From NCBI GenBank assembly GCA_902362775.1, contig CABIXV010000003.1, forward strand, positions 1 to 64,000: a DNA stretch of 64,000 nucleotides, written 5' to 3'. Below, one piece after another: positions 33,378 through 41,383 of the stretch (positions are counted from its first letter, which is position 1; each line of letters starts with the position of its first letter). Under the pieces are notes generated by a model. It ran no database searches. It was not told the DNA's origin and saw only the letters and a program-made list of their open reading frames with translations. The translations under genes and the position numbers were made by a program. The stretch comes from Clostridiales bacterium (GTDB lineage Bacteria > Bacillota > Clostridia > Oscillospirales > Oscillospiraceae).

Positions 33378-33923
33378 TTATCGATAGGAGAGCAGAATGT
33401 CTACGTCCTTCCGCTTTGGAGCAGTCAGCTCGGCCCCTCCTGGCCAGCCGACCGCGATGAGGGCCATCAGCTCTTGATCCTCTGGCACCTCTAGATAGGC
33501 TTGAAGCCTCTTCCGGTCAAAGATTCCCATGATGACGGTACCTAGCCCTAATTCATGAGCGGCCAAGCAGAAGGTCTGGGCTGCGATACCGCAGTCGTAA
33601 TACTGCCAACCGGCCTCTCGGTCTGTGGTAAAGCTGCCGTCCCGCTCATAGCCGCTGCGTGCCTTCACGAAGGTCTGGGCCACAAGCAGGGGACAAGCAC
33701 GGATAATGGTGGGGTTGTTAGCCCCTGGCAGACAGTACTCCGAAGCGATGGTTTCCCGTGTGGCCGGATCCTCGATGGCGATATAGCGGCTGATCTGAGT
33801 GTTTTTCCAGCTTGGGGCATAGGAGGCCAGAGAAACGACTTTCTCCAGCAGCTCGTGGCTGACCGGCCGGTCAGCAAACTGGCGCACGCTGCGCCGGGTC
33901 AAAATACACTGTTGGGCGTCCAT
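33378..33923 (-). CDS. Nitroreductase-family flavoprotein
   Basis: A 181-residue FMN-binding protein of the small nitroreductase family. Seen: the N-terminal phosphate-binding signature TRRSVRQFADRPV, SYAPSWKNTQ, and the C-terminal GWPGG flavin contact. Such enzymes reduce nitro compounds, quinones or flavins with NAD(P)H, and the natural substrate here is unknown. The ATG at 33923 follows AAGGAG by 9 bases. An upstream in-frame ATG at 33944 would place that site inside the gene and is rejected. It has its own promoter and terminator and stands alone. Confidence 0.9.
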   Translation of the reverse strand: MDAQQCILTRRSVRQFADRPVSHELLEKVVSLASYAPSWKNTQISRYIAIEDPATRETIASEYCLPGANNPTIIRACPLLVAQTFVKARSGYERDGSFTTDREAGWQYYDCGIAAQTFCLAAHELGLGTVIMGIFDRKRLQAYLEVPEDQELMALIAVGWPGGAELTAPKRKDVDILLSYR

Positions 33924-33955
33924 ATCGACACGCTCCTTTTTCATAAGCTGTATTC

Positions 33956-33984
33956 ATGGTATCTCGCCCGAAAGGGATTGTCAA
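33956..33984 (-). promoter_or_regulatory. Nitroreductase promoter
   Basis: On the minus strand TTGACA (33979-33984) and TACCAT (33956-33961) are 17 bases apart. The -35 box overlaps the stop codon of the upstream gene at 33981. Confidence 0.65.
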
Positions 33985-35522
33985 GCCTGGGGCTCATAGG
34001 ACCCGGTATTCGCCGCCCGTGCGCCTGAAGGTATGCTGCCGGAGTAGGAGGAGGCAGTCTGATTACAGAAGGGCTCCTGCGCTAAATCCTCACGGGCCGG
34101 CTGACTGACTTCCCCACCGTCCTGTGGCTCGGTAGGTTCGATGACTATTGGTTCCTCCGAAGTGGGGCAGCCTGCCGGATCTCCGTCTCGTAGGTTGCCT
34201 GGAAGGGCGCTGGGAAGGACCTGATAGGACACGGACACATCCTCGTCTGTAGCAGCAAAACCGCCCAGAGAGACCTGGATAGCGTCCCCCTCCGGGTCCA
34301 GCTGGGCCAGAATGGCCAGCAGATGGGGATCTTCCTCTGTGATGGTCAGGTCGATACGGTTGTCGATTTCATTGATCCACCAGCCAGACATGACAGCCTT
34401 GCACACTGGGTCAGTACGGACAAGCTCGTTGAGCTGGTCCATCAGCCCGCTGAGGCAGGTGTAAGAATATTTTCCAGGGACAAAGACGGCGTTTCCGAAG
34501 TCCAGGTCAGGGAGCGGCTGACCCTCTACCTGCACGATGACGTACCGGCCAGTGTCATTGTCATAATAGTATCCACCGAACCAAGGCTGACTCCGCCAGG
34601 CAGATACCCCGGCTAGAGGAGGCGGCGCGGCCGCGTCTTTGGATTCCATGGGGTCGGTTTCTCCTCTGCCCTGGGCATAGGCGTCAGGGTCGGGGGCCAG
34701 AGCCTCAGGGGATAGGCCGTCCTCCAACACCGCAAGCTTAACCAGCCGGGCGAGAAGTTCCTCCGTCTGCTCCGGGGATGGAGTGTTTACCGCGTAAAAA
34801 ACGCTGTAACCGTCCCTAGTGGTAAAGGACACCTCTCCATAGTTTGTGCCGTCCAGATCGGTGAATCGGGCTGCCAAGACCTCGATACCCTCGATGACTG
34901 TGAGGGCATCCCCCGGATAGCCCTCCGGGCGGCCAATGGCATCAGGAGAGACCTTGGTGCCTAGACCTCCTACCATTAGGGTCAGCTTACCCCAGTCGCA
35001 GTCGGCATAGAAGTGACCATAAAACAGCGTGTCCAAGGGGTCGCCGTGCCCCGGTCCGAAGGCTAACATACCGGAGAGCTGGTCAAACCCCTCCCACCCC
35101 AATACCTGGGGAATAAAGCCGCCCAGCAGGGTCTCCAAGTCGGACTGAGTAACCTCTCGGTTTACCCCCTCTCCAGCGGCGTAGCTGTGCGCGCTGGCTT
35201 GGGATGGTGCCTGGGTATCCCAGATGTTAAGCCGGGGCAGCTCCGTCCCGATTTCACCATAGGCATCCTCGTTGGCTATCTCATAGGTGCCATATCCGCC
35301 CTGACCACCATCCAACACAGGATGAAGTGTGGGGGAGAGAGTGTGATAAATGGGATACGCGGCGATCAATAAAGCGGCGCAGGCAGCCAGCGCCCCATAC
35401 TTCCAGGGGATGGGCTGCCGTCCGGCGGGAGCGGATTGGACAAGCCGCTCTTTCAGTTGGTCCACTGCCTGTTGGCTGGGTATCAGTTTTCTCTGCATGG
35501 AGCAAAACAGATCCTTATTCAT
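33981..35522 (-). CDS. Putative membrane anti-sigma factor with large outer domain
   Basis: A 513-residue protein encoded with an ECF sigma factor, its start overlapping the sigma gene's end by 8 bases. Seen: a short cytosolic N-terminus (residues 1-42) with a charged helix, one membrane helix (about 43-60), then a ~450-residue extracellular region that is acidic and Gly/Pro-rich, with no recognised domain. The position and one-pass topology are typical of anti-sigma factors. No zinc-binding anti-sigma motif is present. It is inferred to hold the sigma factor at the membrane and release it after an outside signal, perhaps by proteolysis involving an RseP-type enzyme. Confidence 0.75.
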   Translation of the reverse strand: MNKDLFCSMQRKLIPSQQAVDQLKERLVQSAPAGRQPIPWKYGALAACAALLIAAYPIYHTLSPTLHPVLDGGQGGYGTYEIANEDAYGEIGTELPRLNIWDTQAPSQASAHSYAAGEGVNREVTQSDLETLLGGFIPQVLGWEGFDQLSGMLAFGPGHGDPLDTLFYGHFYADCDWGKLTLMVGGLGTKVSPDAIGRPEGYPGDALTVIEGIEVLAARFTDLDGTNYGEVSFTTRDGYSVFYAVNTPSPEQTEELLARLVKLAVLEDGLSPEALAPDPDAYAQGRGETDPMESKDAAAPPPLAGVSAWRSQPWFGGYYYDNDTGRYVIVQVEGQPLPDLDFGNAVFVPGKYSYTCLSGLMDQLNELVRTDPVCKAVMSGWWINEIDNRIDLTITEEDPHLLAILAQLDPEGDAIQVSLGGFAATDEDVSVSYQVLPSALPGNLRDGDPAGCPTSEEPIVIEPTEPQDGGEVSQPAREDLAQEPFCNQTASSYSGSIPSGARAANTGSYEPQA

Positions 35523-36018
35523 CGAAATAATCTCCTTTCAGAGTCTGGCGCAGCCTCTCCCGACCACGGGACAACCGCATTCGTACCGCACCGGGACGGA
35601 TAGACAGAGCGCGGGCGATTTCCTGTGTGGTCAGCCCCTGAAAATAAAAGAGGTAGATGGGGACACGGAGGGACTCCTCCAGCTCCATCACAGCCTGCCA
35701 CACGGAGTTTTCTTCCGCGGACTGGAAGGGAAGAGGCCTGTCTTCCCGCTGGGAAAGAGGGACCGTCCTTTTCCTCCAACTGGAGGAGGTGACCCGCCGG
35801 CAGAAATTGATCGTGGTCCGAAGCAGCCATGCCTTTTGATGTTCCTCATCTCGAAAAGCTTTGTTTGATTGGAAGTAAGCGAGAAAGACCTCCTGAAATA
35901 CATCCTCTGCGTCTGCTCGGCTGCCGGTCCTAGCCAGAGCCAGACCGTATACCGTATTTTGATAGCGGACCAGGATATCCTCCACTTGGCCGCCCGTGCG
36001 CAGTGGTTTAGCGTCCAT
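35515..36018 (-). CDS. ECF-type RNA polymerase sigma factor
   Basis: A 167-residue sigma-70 family protein with only regions 2 and 4. Seen: region 2 (YQNTVYGLALARTGSRADAEDVFQEVFLAYF, with the -10 recognition helix after it) and region 4 helix-turn-helix (LTTQEIARALSIRPGAVRMRLSRGRERL). The ATG at 36018 is preceded by GAGGAGG at 8 bases. It is co-transcribed with the membrane anti-sigma-like gene. On the minus strand a GGAAC sequence near 36089 could be an ECF-type -35 for autoregulation. The target genes are unknown. Confidence 0.9.
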   Translation of the reverse strand: MDAKPLRTGGQVEDILVRYQNTVYGLALARTGSRADAEDVFQEVFLAYFQSNKAFRDEEHQKAWLLRTTINFCRRVTSSSWRKRTVPLSQREDRPLPFQSAEENSVWQAVMELEESLRVPIYLFYFQGLTTQEIARALSIRPGAVRMRLSRGRERLRQTLKGDYFDE

Positions 36019-36044
36019 CGGCAAAACCTCCTCGTATAATGTAT

Positions 36045-36302
36045 TTACGGTTTAGCTGTGGTGGGAAACCGCGGAAAACCCACTTGTTGTTCCACAAACC
36101 ATGTGGGATAATAAGGCCAGCAGACAGAGGGCGTAGTTCACCTCCTTGAAGTACGGCTTCCACAGAAAGAATTGCGCCTCTGTCTTTGCGGGTTGACACG
36201 AATGAGCTGGATAGCGAAGTTGCGCTGCATATCTAACGAGGTTGTGTTCCGCAAAGAAGTGTGAGGGAACTCTGTCTGAAATCAAAAAGAGGAGGTCTCA
36301 CC
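36045..36302 (+). other. Noncoding region upstream of IS110 transposase; candidate guide (bridge) RNA region
   Basis: No gene was recognised in this stretch. It is rich in short inverted repeats: CCACA-AACCA-TGTGG (about 36091-36105) and a longer stem formed by AGACAGAGGGCG (near 36125) and GCGCCTCTGTCT (near 36180) with a ~45-base loop. IS110-group elements carry a structured noncoding bridge RNA between the left end and the transposase start, and this region has the right place and size. The exact left end of the element cannot be fixed here. The left part is also the leader/promoter zone of the divergent sigma factor. Confidence 0.4.
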
Positions 36303-37451
36303 ATGTTCTACTGCGGAATAGACATCGCCAAATATAAGCATGAAGCTACCGTTATAGATGGAAGTGGGAAAGCCCTGCTGGACAGCATTTCATTCGACAA
36401 CAGCAAGGAGGGCTGCGAGAAGCTGCTGGCGCTGTTTGAGAGGCTGTCCATCTCCAAGGAGGACCTGCTCATCGGTATGGAGGCCACCGGACATTACTGG
36501 TTGAGCGTCCATGGATATCTTCTGGAGCAGGGTTTTGAAGTGAAGGTCATCAATCCCATCCAGTCCGAGGCGTTCCGGAAGATGTACATCCGGCAGGCCA
36601 AAAATGACAGCAGGGACAGTTTCATCATCGCCCAGATCATGCGCTTCGGTCAGTTCTCCGCTACAAATCTCTCAGAGGAAACCATTGTCGCAATGAGGCA
36701 GCTCAGCCGGTACCGTCTGGCTCTGGTGGACTCCTGTGGTGACTGCAAGCGGCGGGTCATCGCCCTGCTGGACCAGGTATTCCCAGAGTATGACAGCCTG
36801 TTCTCAGATACCTTCGGCGTCACCTCCAGGGAGGTGTTGTCCAAGTACCCAACGCCCGAGGCTCTGCTTACTGTCTCTACAGGAAAGCTCTCTGATCTTC
36901 TGACAAAAGCCAGTCGTGGCCGGTTTGGAACAGAGAAAGCGGAGCAGTTGAAGGCTGCGGCGTCCAGTTCCTTTGGGGTGAGTTTTGCCAAAGACGCCTT
37001 TGCCTTTCAGATCCGGCAGCTCATCGAGCAACTGGAGTTCCTGGAGGGACAGGTCGAGGAACTGGAGGAGCAAATTTCCTCTCTGCTGAAACAGACCGGC
37101 AGCTATATCTCTACCATTCCCGGGATCGGTGATATCCACCGCTTTGACGCTCCCAACAAACTGGTTGCCTTTGCCGGGTTGGATGTTAAGGTATCCCAGT
37201 CCGGTGAGTTCACCGGCACCCGGCAGAAGATCTCCCGCGGTTCACCGTATCTCCGGCGGGCCATCTGGTTGGCCGCCTCCAGGGCGGCCTTTTGTGACCC
37301 TATCCTCTCGGCGTACTACCAAAGTCTGAGGGCCAGAGGCAAGCACCACCTCACCGCTATCGGCGCTGTATCCAGGAAGCTCTGCAATACCATCTACACC
37401 ATTCTCAAAGAGGACAGGCCCTGGCAATTCGTGCCGCAAAAAGGAAAATAA
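36303..37451 (+). mobile_element. IS110-family transposase (DEDD)
   Basis: A 382-residue DEDD transposase of the IS110 family. Seen: RuvC-like catalytic residues Asp7, Glu60, Asp102 and Asp105, a central coiled-coil-like helix (about 235-262), and the C-terminal Tnp domain with Ser314 as candidate nucleophile in RGSPYLRRAIW. Odd: after the PGIG motif (G274-I-G276) the sequence passes directly to DIHRFD. IS110 proteins normally have about 14-16 residues there (a second helix ending in E-I-G-D). This looks like an in-frame deletion between two short GIG/EIG repeats and may inactivate the enzyme. The ATG at 36303 follows GAGGAGG by 9 bases. Confidence 0.92.
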
Positions 37452-37540
37452 TGGATAATTTGTCGGTTTAAGTCGCCCATCGTCGAGTTTTCACCGCTCC
37501 CTTTATCATGGAATCATCTTTTGGAAAAAGGTGGTTCTCT

Positions 37541-37945
37541 ATGACAAAGACAGAATCTGTGATTCGTTCAATCCTTGGTGCCGCCAGGCCTGATATCCGT
37601 CCCCTGGCGTATGCTGTGGATGCTGCCATGAACCTCATGTTTGTTCAGAAAATTCCCATGGACGATATCTATGTGACTGACGATATCTATCCTGATGTGG
37701 CTAAACTTGTGAAGAACAGGCGCGGAAAACCATCATCCCCAGAAACTGTCTCCAGGCGCATTGAACGCTTGGCGAATCTCTGCTGGGATACCTTGGTCGC
37801 CAGAAAACTCGTCCTGGAATACCTGGGTGCCCCGCTTGAAAATATTCGCGCTCCAAGAGATATGATTTTCTATCTCGCTTTCTACATTTATTTAGACACT
37901 CCGTTTTTCATTGCCATCCAGAAACAACCGGCCCTGCTCTTTTGA
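37541..37945 (+). CDS. Spo0A C-terminal-domain-like protein
   Basis: A 134-residue protein that resembles the DNA-binding C-terminal domain of the sporulation regulator Spo0A, without the receiver domain. Seen: IRPLAYAVDAAMNLMF, DDIYVTDDIYPDVAKLV and the recognition-helix-like TVSRRIERLANLCWD, in the order expected for Spo0A helices. The end (about 110-134) is hydrophobic and not part of that fold. The ATG at 37541 follows AAAGGTGG by 6 bases. It lies just after an IS110 gene in a lower-GC stretch, so it may have come by transfer. It could act as a phosphorylation-independent regulator or competitor at Spo0A boxes; that is inference. Confidence 0.65.
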   Translation: MTKTESVIRSILGAARPDIRPLAYAVDAAMNLMFVQKIPMDDIYVTDDIYPDVAKLVKNRRGKPSSPETVSRRIERLANLCWDTLVARKLVLEYLGAPLENIRAPRDMIFYLAFYIYLDTPFFIAIQKQPALLF

Positions 37946-38215
37946 TCAGGGCTATTGCTCATCCCTTCACTTATCCTTCTCCCGCCATTATATTTTTTGC
38001 CTTATTCACTTGACTTTTTATAGCTGGTCTTTCTACCATAACTCAACTCTGGAAGGCCAAATGTCACCGCCTTAAGAAATATTTTTAGACGGATAGATCG
38101 CAAGCCCCTGAAGTCCTGTGACGACCACCTATAAAAACAAAGTTTATTTCCAACTTCCAATTCTAACAAAAGTATGTTATCATTACAATGTATTGATATG
38201 GACACGGAGGGAATT
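37946..38215 (+). other. Intergenic region before ruvC, no gene recognised
   Basis: A 270-base AT-rich stretch. It holds a short imperfect hairpin, CCCTGCTC-TTTT-GATCAGGG (about 37931-37950), at the end of the Spo0A-like gene. No convincing promoter for ruvC could be fixed. Its lower GC continues that of the accessory segment to the left. Confidence 0.4.
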
Positions 38216-38737
38216 ATGGTCGTCTTAGGCATCGACCCTGGGGTCGCTACCATTGGCTTTGGCCTCATTCGGGCTGATCGGGGCAGGAACGCTCTGCTCC
38301 AATATGGTGTCATCACCACACCGCCGGGGCTCCCTCTGTCCCGCCGCCTTTGTCAGATATCTGACGATATGGAGGAGCTGATTCACACCTTTCATCCGGA
38401 CGAGATGGCCGTGGAGGAACTGTTTTTTACCAAAAATATTACCACTGGCATTGCCGTAGCCCATGGACGGGGAGTTATTTTGCTGGCCGCGGAGAAGCTG
38501 GGCGTGCCCGTCTTTGAGTACACCCCTATGCAGGTGAAACAAGCTGTCGCTGGCTACGGAGGGGCGGACAAGCGGCAGGTCATGCTCATGACCCAGCGGC
38601 TTCTCAACATGAAGGAGATTCCCCGGCCTGACGATGCCGCCGACGCACTGGCCATCGCCATCTGCCACAGCCGGGCGGCCACATCTCTGCTGAACACTGA
38701 GCGGGTCTTTGACCCCAAAAAGTACGATACGAGGTAA
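38216..38737 (+). CDS. ruvC: Holliday junction resolvase RuvC
   Basis: A 173-residue endonuclease that cuts four-way junctions during recombination. Seen: catalytic Asp in VVLGIDPGVATIGFG, the second acid in MAVEELFFTKN, and PRPDDAADALAIAICH with the last two Asp. The ATG at 38216 follows CGGAGGG by 5 bases and matches the family N-terminus. Fourteen extra residues from the open frame are not used. The ruv genes are in the order ruvC-unknown-ruvA-unknown-ruvB. Confidence 0.96.
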   Translation: MVVLGIDPGVATIGFGLIRADRGRNALLQYGVITTPPGLPLSRRLCQISDDMEELIHTFHPDEMAVEELFFTKNITTGIAVAHGRGVILLAAEKLGVPVFEYTPMQVKQAVAGYGGADKRQVMLMTQRLLNMKEIPRPDDAADALAIAICHSRAATSLLNTERVFDPKKYDTR

Positions 38738-38741
38738 TGGG

Positions 38742-39173
38742 ATGAGGATGATCGTCAAAAAGCCCGCTTCAGAACCGGAGTACAGCCTCCATGACGCCCA
38801 TATTATGGAACTGCAGGCGGAGAAGGATACCCTGCGTCTGGTGACCCAGTACGGCTATGTGTGCACCGCCGCCCCCTATGGACAGGTGGATGGGGATGTG
38901 GAGCTCACCGGGGTGGACTGGGACTCCTCTTACATCTACATAATAGAGTACCAGGACGTCCTGTGCGGCAACTGTGGAGCTTTTACTGGCAAAAAAATGA
39001 CCCTGGAGACCTTCCTGCTGGAGCATTCCGACGGTACTCTGGACATTATGGACGAGAGCTATGGCTTTCGGCTGACCATGTTGAGCGGTTTTCTGAATCT
39101 GCAGGACCACATATTAGAATTTAAACTGGAGATCTACTATACCGGGGAAATACGGTATTTGCTAAAAGAATAA
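38742..39173 (+). CDS. Protein of unknown function between ruvC and ruvA
   Basis: A 143-residue soluble protein, acidic and rich in beta-strand-like segments. Seen: YSLHDAHIMELQAEKDTLRLVTQYGYV at the start, and a CGNCGAF Cys pair near residue 85 that could bind metal. The layout recalls small beta-sandwich proteins of unknown function that begin with a helix and the phrase LHDA. No family is claimed. GAGGT precedes the ATG at 38742, and the gene starts 4 bases after ruvC, so it is in the ruv operon. Confidence 0.75.
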   Translation: MRMIVKKPASEPEYSLHDAHIMELQAEKDTLRLVTQYGYVCTAAPYGQVDGDVELTGVDWDSSYIYIIEYQDVLCGNCGAFTGKKMTLETFLLEHSDGTLDIMDESYGFRLTMLSGFLNLQDHILEFKLEIYYTGEIRYLLKE

Positions 39174-39206
39174 ACACCGCCCAAAAGGCGGTATGCGGAG
39201 GAACTT

Positions 39207-39815
39207 ATGTTTTACTATCTCAGCGGCACGGTGGCCCATATTGAGCCCTACCTGGCCGTGATTGATTGCGGCGGGGTAGGGTTTGCCTGCCGTACCACCA
39301 GCTACACCTTGTCAGCGCTGAAAAAAGGAAACAAGGGAAAACTTTTTACATACCTGAATGTCCGTGAGGACGCCATGGAGCTCTACGGCTTCGCCACCCA
39401 GGAGGAGCTGAACCTGTTTCAGCATCTTATCTCTGTGTCCGGCGTGGGGCCCAAGGCGGCGCTGTCCATTCTGTCTGCCAGTACACCGGCCAATTTGGCG
39501 CTGTCTATCATTACTGGGGACGAAAAGGCCCTTACCTGCGCCCAAGGGATTGGCAAAAAAATTGCCCAGAGGGTGATTTTGGAATTAAAAGATAAACTGG
39601 CCAAAGGACAGACCATTTCTGCCAAGGGAGAGGCCTATGGCGGAACGGGCATCACCGTCATCCCGGAGAATAAGCTGTCAGAGGCGTCCGCCGCTCTGGC
39701 GGTACTGGGCTATTCCCAGGGAGAGATCAATCTGGCTTTGAAGGGAATCGATTTGGACAGCCTGGCGCTGGAGGAGATTATCAAGCAGGCCCTGAAAAAG
39801 ATGATGAAGGGATGA
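39207..39815 (+). CDS. ruvA: Holliday junction DNA helicase subunit RuvA
   Basis: A 202-residue protein that binds Holliday junctions as a tetramer and loads RuvB. Seen: the N-terminal OB-fold (residues 1-62, LSGTVAHIEPYLAVID), the tandem helix-hairpin-helix domain (SVSGVGPKAALSILS and CAQGIGKKIAQRVILELKDKL), and the small C-terminal domain III that contacts RuvB (about 155-202). GGAGG precedes the ATG. A small ACCGCC-CAAAA-GGCGGT hairpin lies just upstream (39176-39192). Confidence 0.96.
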   Translation: MFYYLSGTVAHIEPYLAVIDCGGVGFACRTTSYTLSALKKGNKGKLFTYLNVREDAMELYGFATQEELNLFQHLISVSGVGPKAALSILSASTPANLALSIITGDEKALTCAQGIGKKIAQRVILELKDKLAKGQTISAKGEAYGGTGITVIPENKLSEASAALAVLGYSQGEINLALKGIDLDSLALEEIIKQALKKMMKG

Positions 39816-39921
39816 GCGCCGGACTTGAGTTCCGAGGTAGTGAAGGCCCGATATGACGAAAGATAGCTTGTGCTATTTTATAGGCGGACTGATTTCAAAA
39901 AAGAAGTTGAGGTGAAACGCT

Positions 39922-40254
39922 ATGGCCAAGTATGAAGCAAGGCTTCATGGGGACTTTGATGACACCTTACGGTATATCCACGAGGGCATTTTAAACGCCA
40001 GCATGTCGGCAAGTTTTGAGGATGAGAGTTATTTCCAATCAGCCGGAGTGCGCTGCTGTGTACGGGTGTACGAGCGGTACAGCTTCGGCGGTGGTAACCG
40101 AGTGTCCCTGGCCATGACTTTGGCAGGGGATGGGGATGAGCTGTTCCTGTCCGCCATCACCTCTGGCGGCAGCCAGGCCATGTTTTTTAAGCTCAACACC
40201 TGGGGGGAGGAGGCCTTTTTAGATACCCTCCGGGATCTGGCGGAAAAGCTCTAA
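39922..40254 (+). CDS. DUF6054-like small protein
   Basis: A 110-residue protein matching, from memory, the DUF6054-type family of unknown function. Seen: SMSASFEDESYF, CVRVYERYSFGGGNRVSLAMTL, and SAITSGGSQAMFFKLNTWGEEAFLDTL, which form a conserved beta-rich core. A GAGGTG site precedes the ATG. It lies between ruvA and ruvB, 106 and 21 bases away. There is no known role in recombination. The name of the family is less certain than its being a real, conserved gene. Confidence 0.75.
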   Translation: MAKYEARLHGDFDDTLRYIHEGILNASMSASFEDESYFQSAGVRCCVRVYERYSFGGGNRVSLAMTLAGDGDELFLSAITSGGSQAMFFKLNTWGEEAFLDTLRDLAEKL

Positions 40255-40275
40255 AATAAAACAGGAAGTGAACCC

Positions 40276-41349
40276 ATGGCAATCGATTTTTCCAACATAG
40301 AATTTGACCGTGAGGAGCCGGATGAACCGCTGGTGACCACCTCTCTCACCAGGGAGGACGAGGGGGAGTATTCCCTTCGGCCCAGAACCCTCCGGGAGTA
40401 TATCGGCCAGGAGAAGGCCAAGGGAAACCTGGAGGTGTTCATCCAGGCGGCCAAGATGCGCCATGAGCCCCTGGACCATGTGCTCCTCCACGGACCACCC
40501 GGATTAGGTAAGACTACCCTTAGCGGCATTATCGCCAACGAGATGGGGGTCAATGTGCGCATTACCTCTGGCCCCGCCATTGAAAAGGCTGGGGACCTGG
40601 CTGCCCTGCTCACCAACCTGAATGAGAACGACATACTCTTTGTGGATGAGATCCACCGCCTCAACCGCTCGGTGGAGGAGGTTCTGTACCCGGCCATGGA
40701 GGACTACGCCATCGACATCATCATCGGCAAGGGCCCATCGGCCAACTCTATCCGCTTGGACCTGCCCAAGTTTACCCTGATCGGGGCTACTACCAGGGCT
40801 GGCCAACTGTCTGCCCCGTTGCGGGACCGGTTCGGCGTGACCTTAAGGCTTGAACTCTATACCCCGGCGGAACTGGCGTTGATCGTTACCCGATCCGCCG
40901 GCATCTTGGAGGTGCCCATTGAAGCCGACGGGGCCATGGAGATCGCGCGCCGCAGCCGTGGAACCCCCCGCATCGCCAACCGAATGCTCCGCCGGGTACG
41001 GGACTTCGCCCAGGTGAGGGCTGGCGGTGTCATCACCAAGAAGGTGGCTGATGAAGCCCTCACCGCCCTGGAGATCGACTACCTGGGGCTGGATTCCATC
41101 GATCACCGGATGCTTCGCTCCATTATTGAAAACTATCGGGGGGGACCAGTGGGGTTAGAAACTCTGGCCGCTACCATCAACGAGGAGGCTGTTACCCTAG
41201 AGGACGTTTATGAGCCCTATCTGATGCAGCTTGGCTTCCTCACCCGTACCCCAAGAGGGCGGTGCGTCACGGAAAAAGCCTATCGACATTTAGGACTGCC
41301 TGTCGCGGGAGCGGCAGCCGTGGACCAGCTGGATCAACTGACATTCTGA
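40276..41349 (+). CDS. ruvB: Holliday junction branch migration ATPase RuvB
   Basis: A 357-residue AAA+ motor that drives branch migration with RuvA. Seen: [18 protein letters not shown], Walker [10 protein letters not shown], Walker [14 protein letters not shown], sensor 1 [10 protein letters not shown], the arginine finger region APLRDRFG, and a winged-helix C-terminal domain ending in [11 protein letters not shown]. Length is typical. It is the last ruv gene and is followed by glmM after 34 bases. Confidence 0.97.
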   Translation: MAIDFSNIEFDREEPDEPLVTTSLTREDEGEYSLRPRTLREYIGQEKAKGNLEVFIQAAKMRHEPLDHVLLHGPPGLGKTTLSGIIANEMGVNVRITSGPAIEKAGDLAALLTNLNENDILFVDEIHRLNRSVEEVLYPAMEDYAIDIIIGKGPSANSIRLDLPKFTLIGATTRAGQLSAPLRDRFGVTLRLELYTPAELALIVTRSAGILEVPIEADGAMEIARRSRGTPRIANRMLRRVRDFAQVRAGGVITKKVADEALTALEIDYLGLDSIDHRMLRSIIENYRGGPVGLETLAATINEEAVTLEDVYEPYLMQLGFLTRTPRGRCVTEKAYRHLGLPVAGAAAVDQLDQLTF

Positions 41350-41383
41350 CTTGACACATTTTGTATGATAGAGGTGCGAATTT

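Noticed and set aside
36035..36040. TATAAT on the plus strand as the IS110 left-end -10 box
   Set aside because: It lies at the ribosome-site region of the divergent sigma gene, which would put the element's end inside that gene's leader; without another copy it cannot be supported.
41351..41371. TTGACA...TATGAT before glmM
   Set aside because: The two boxes are only 7 bases apart, too close for a promoter; glmM is more likely read through from ruvB.
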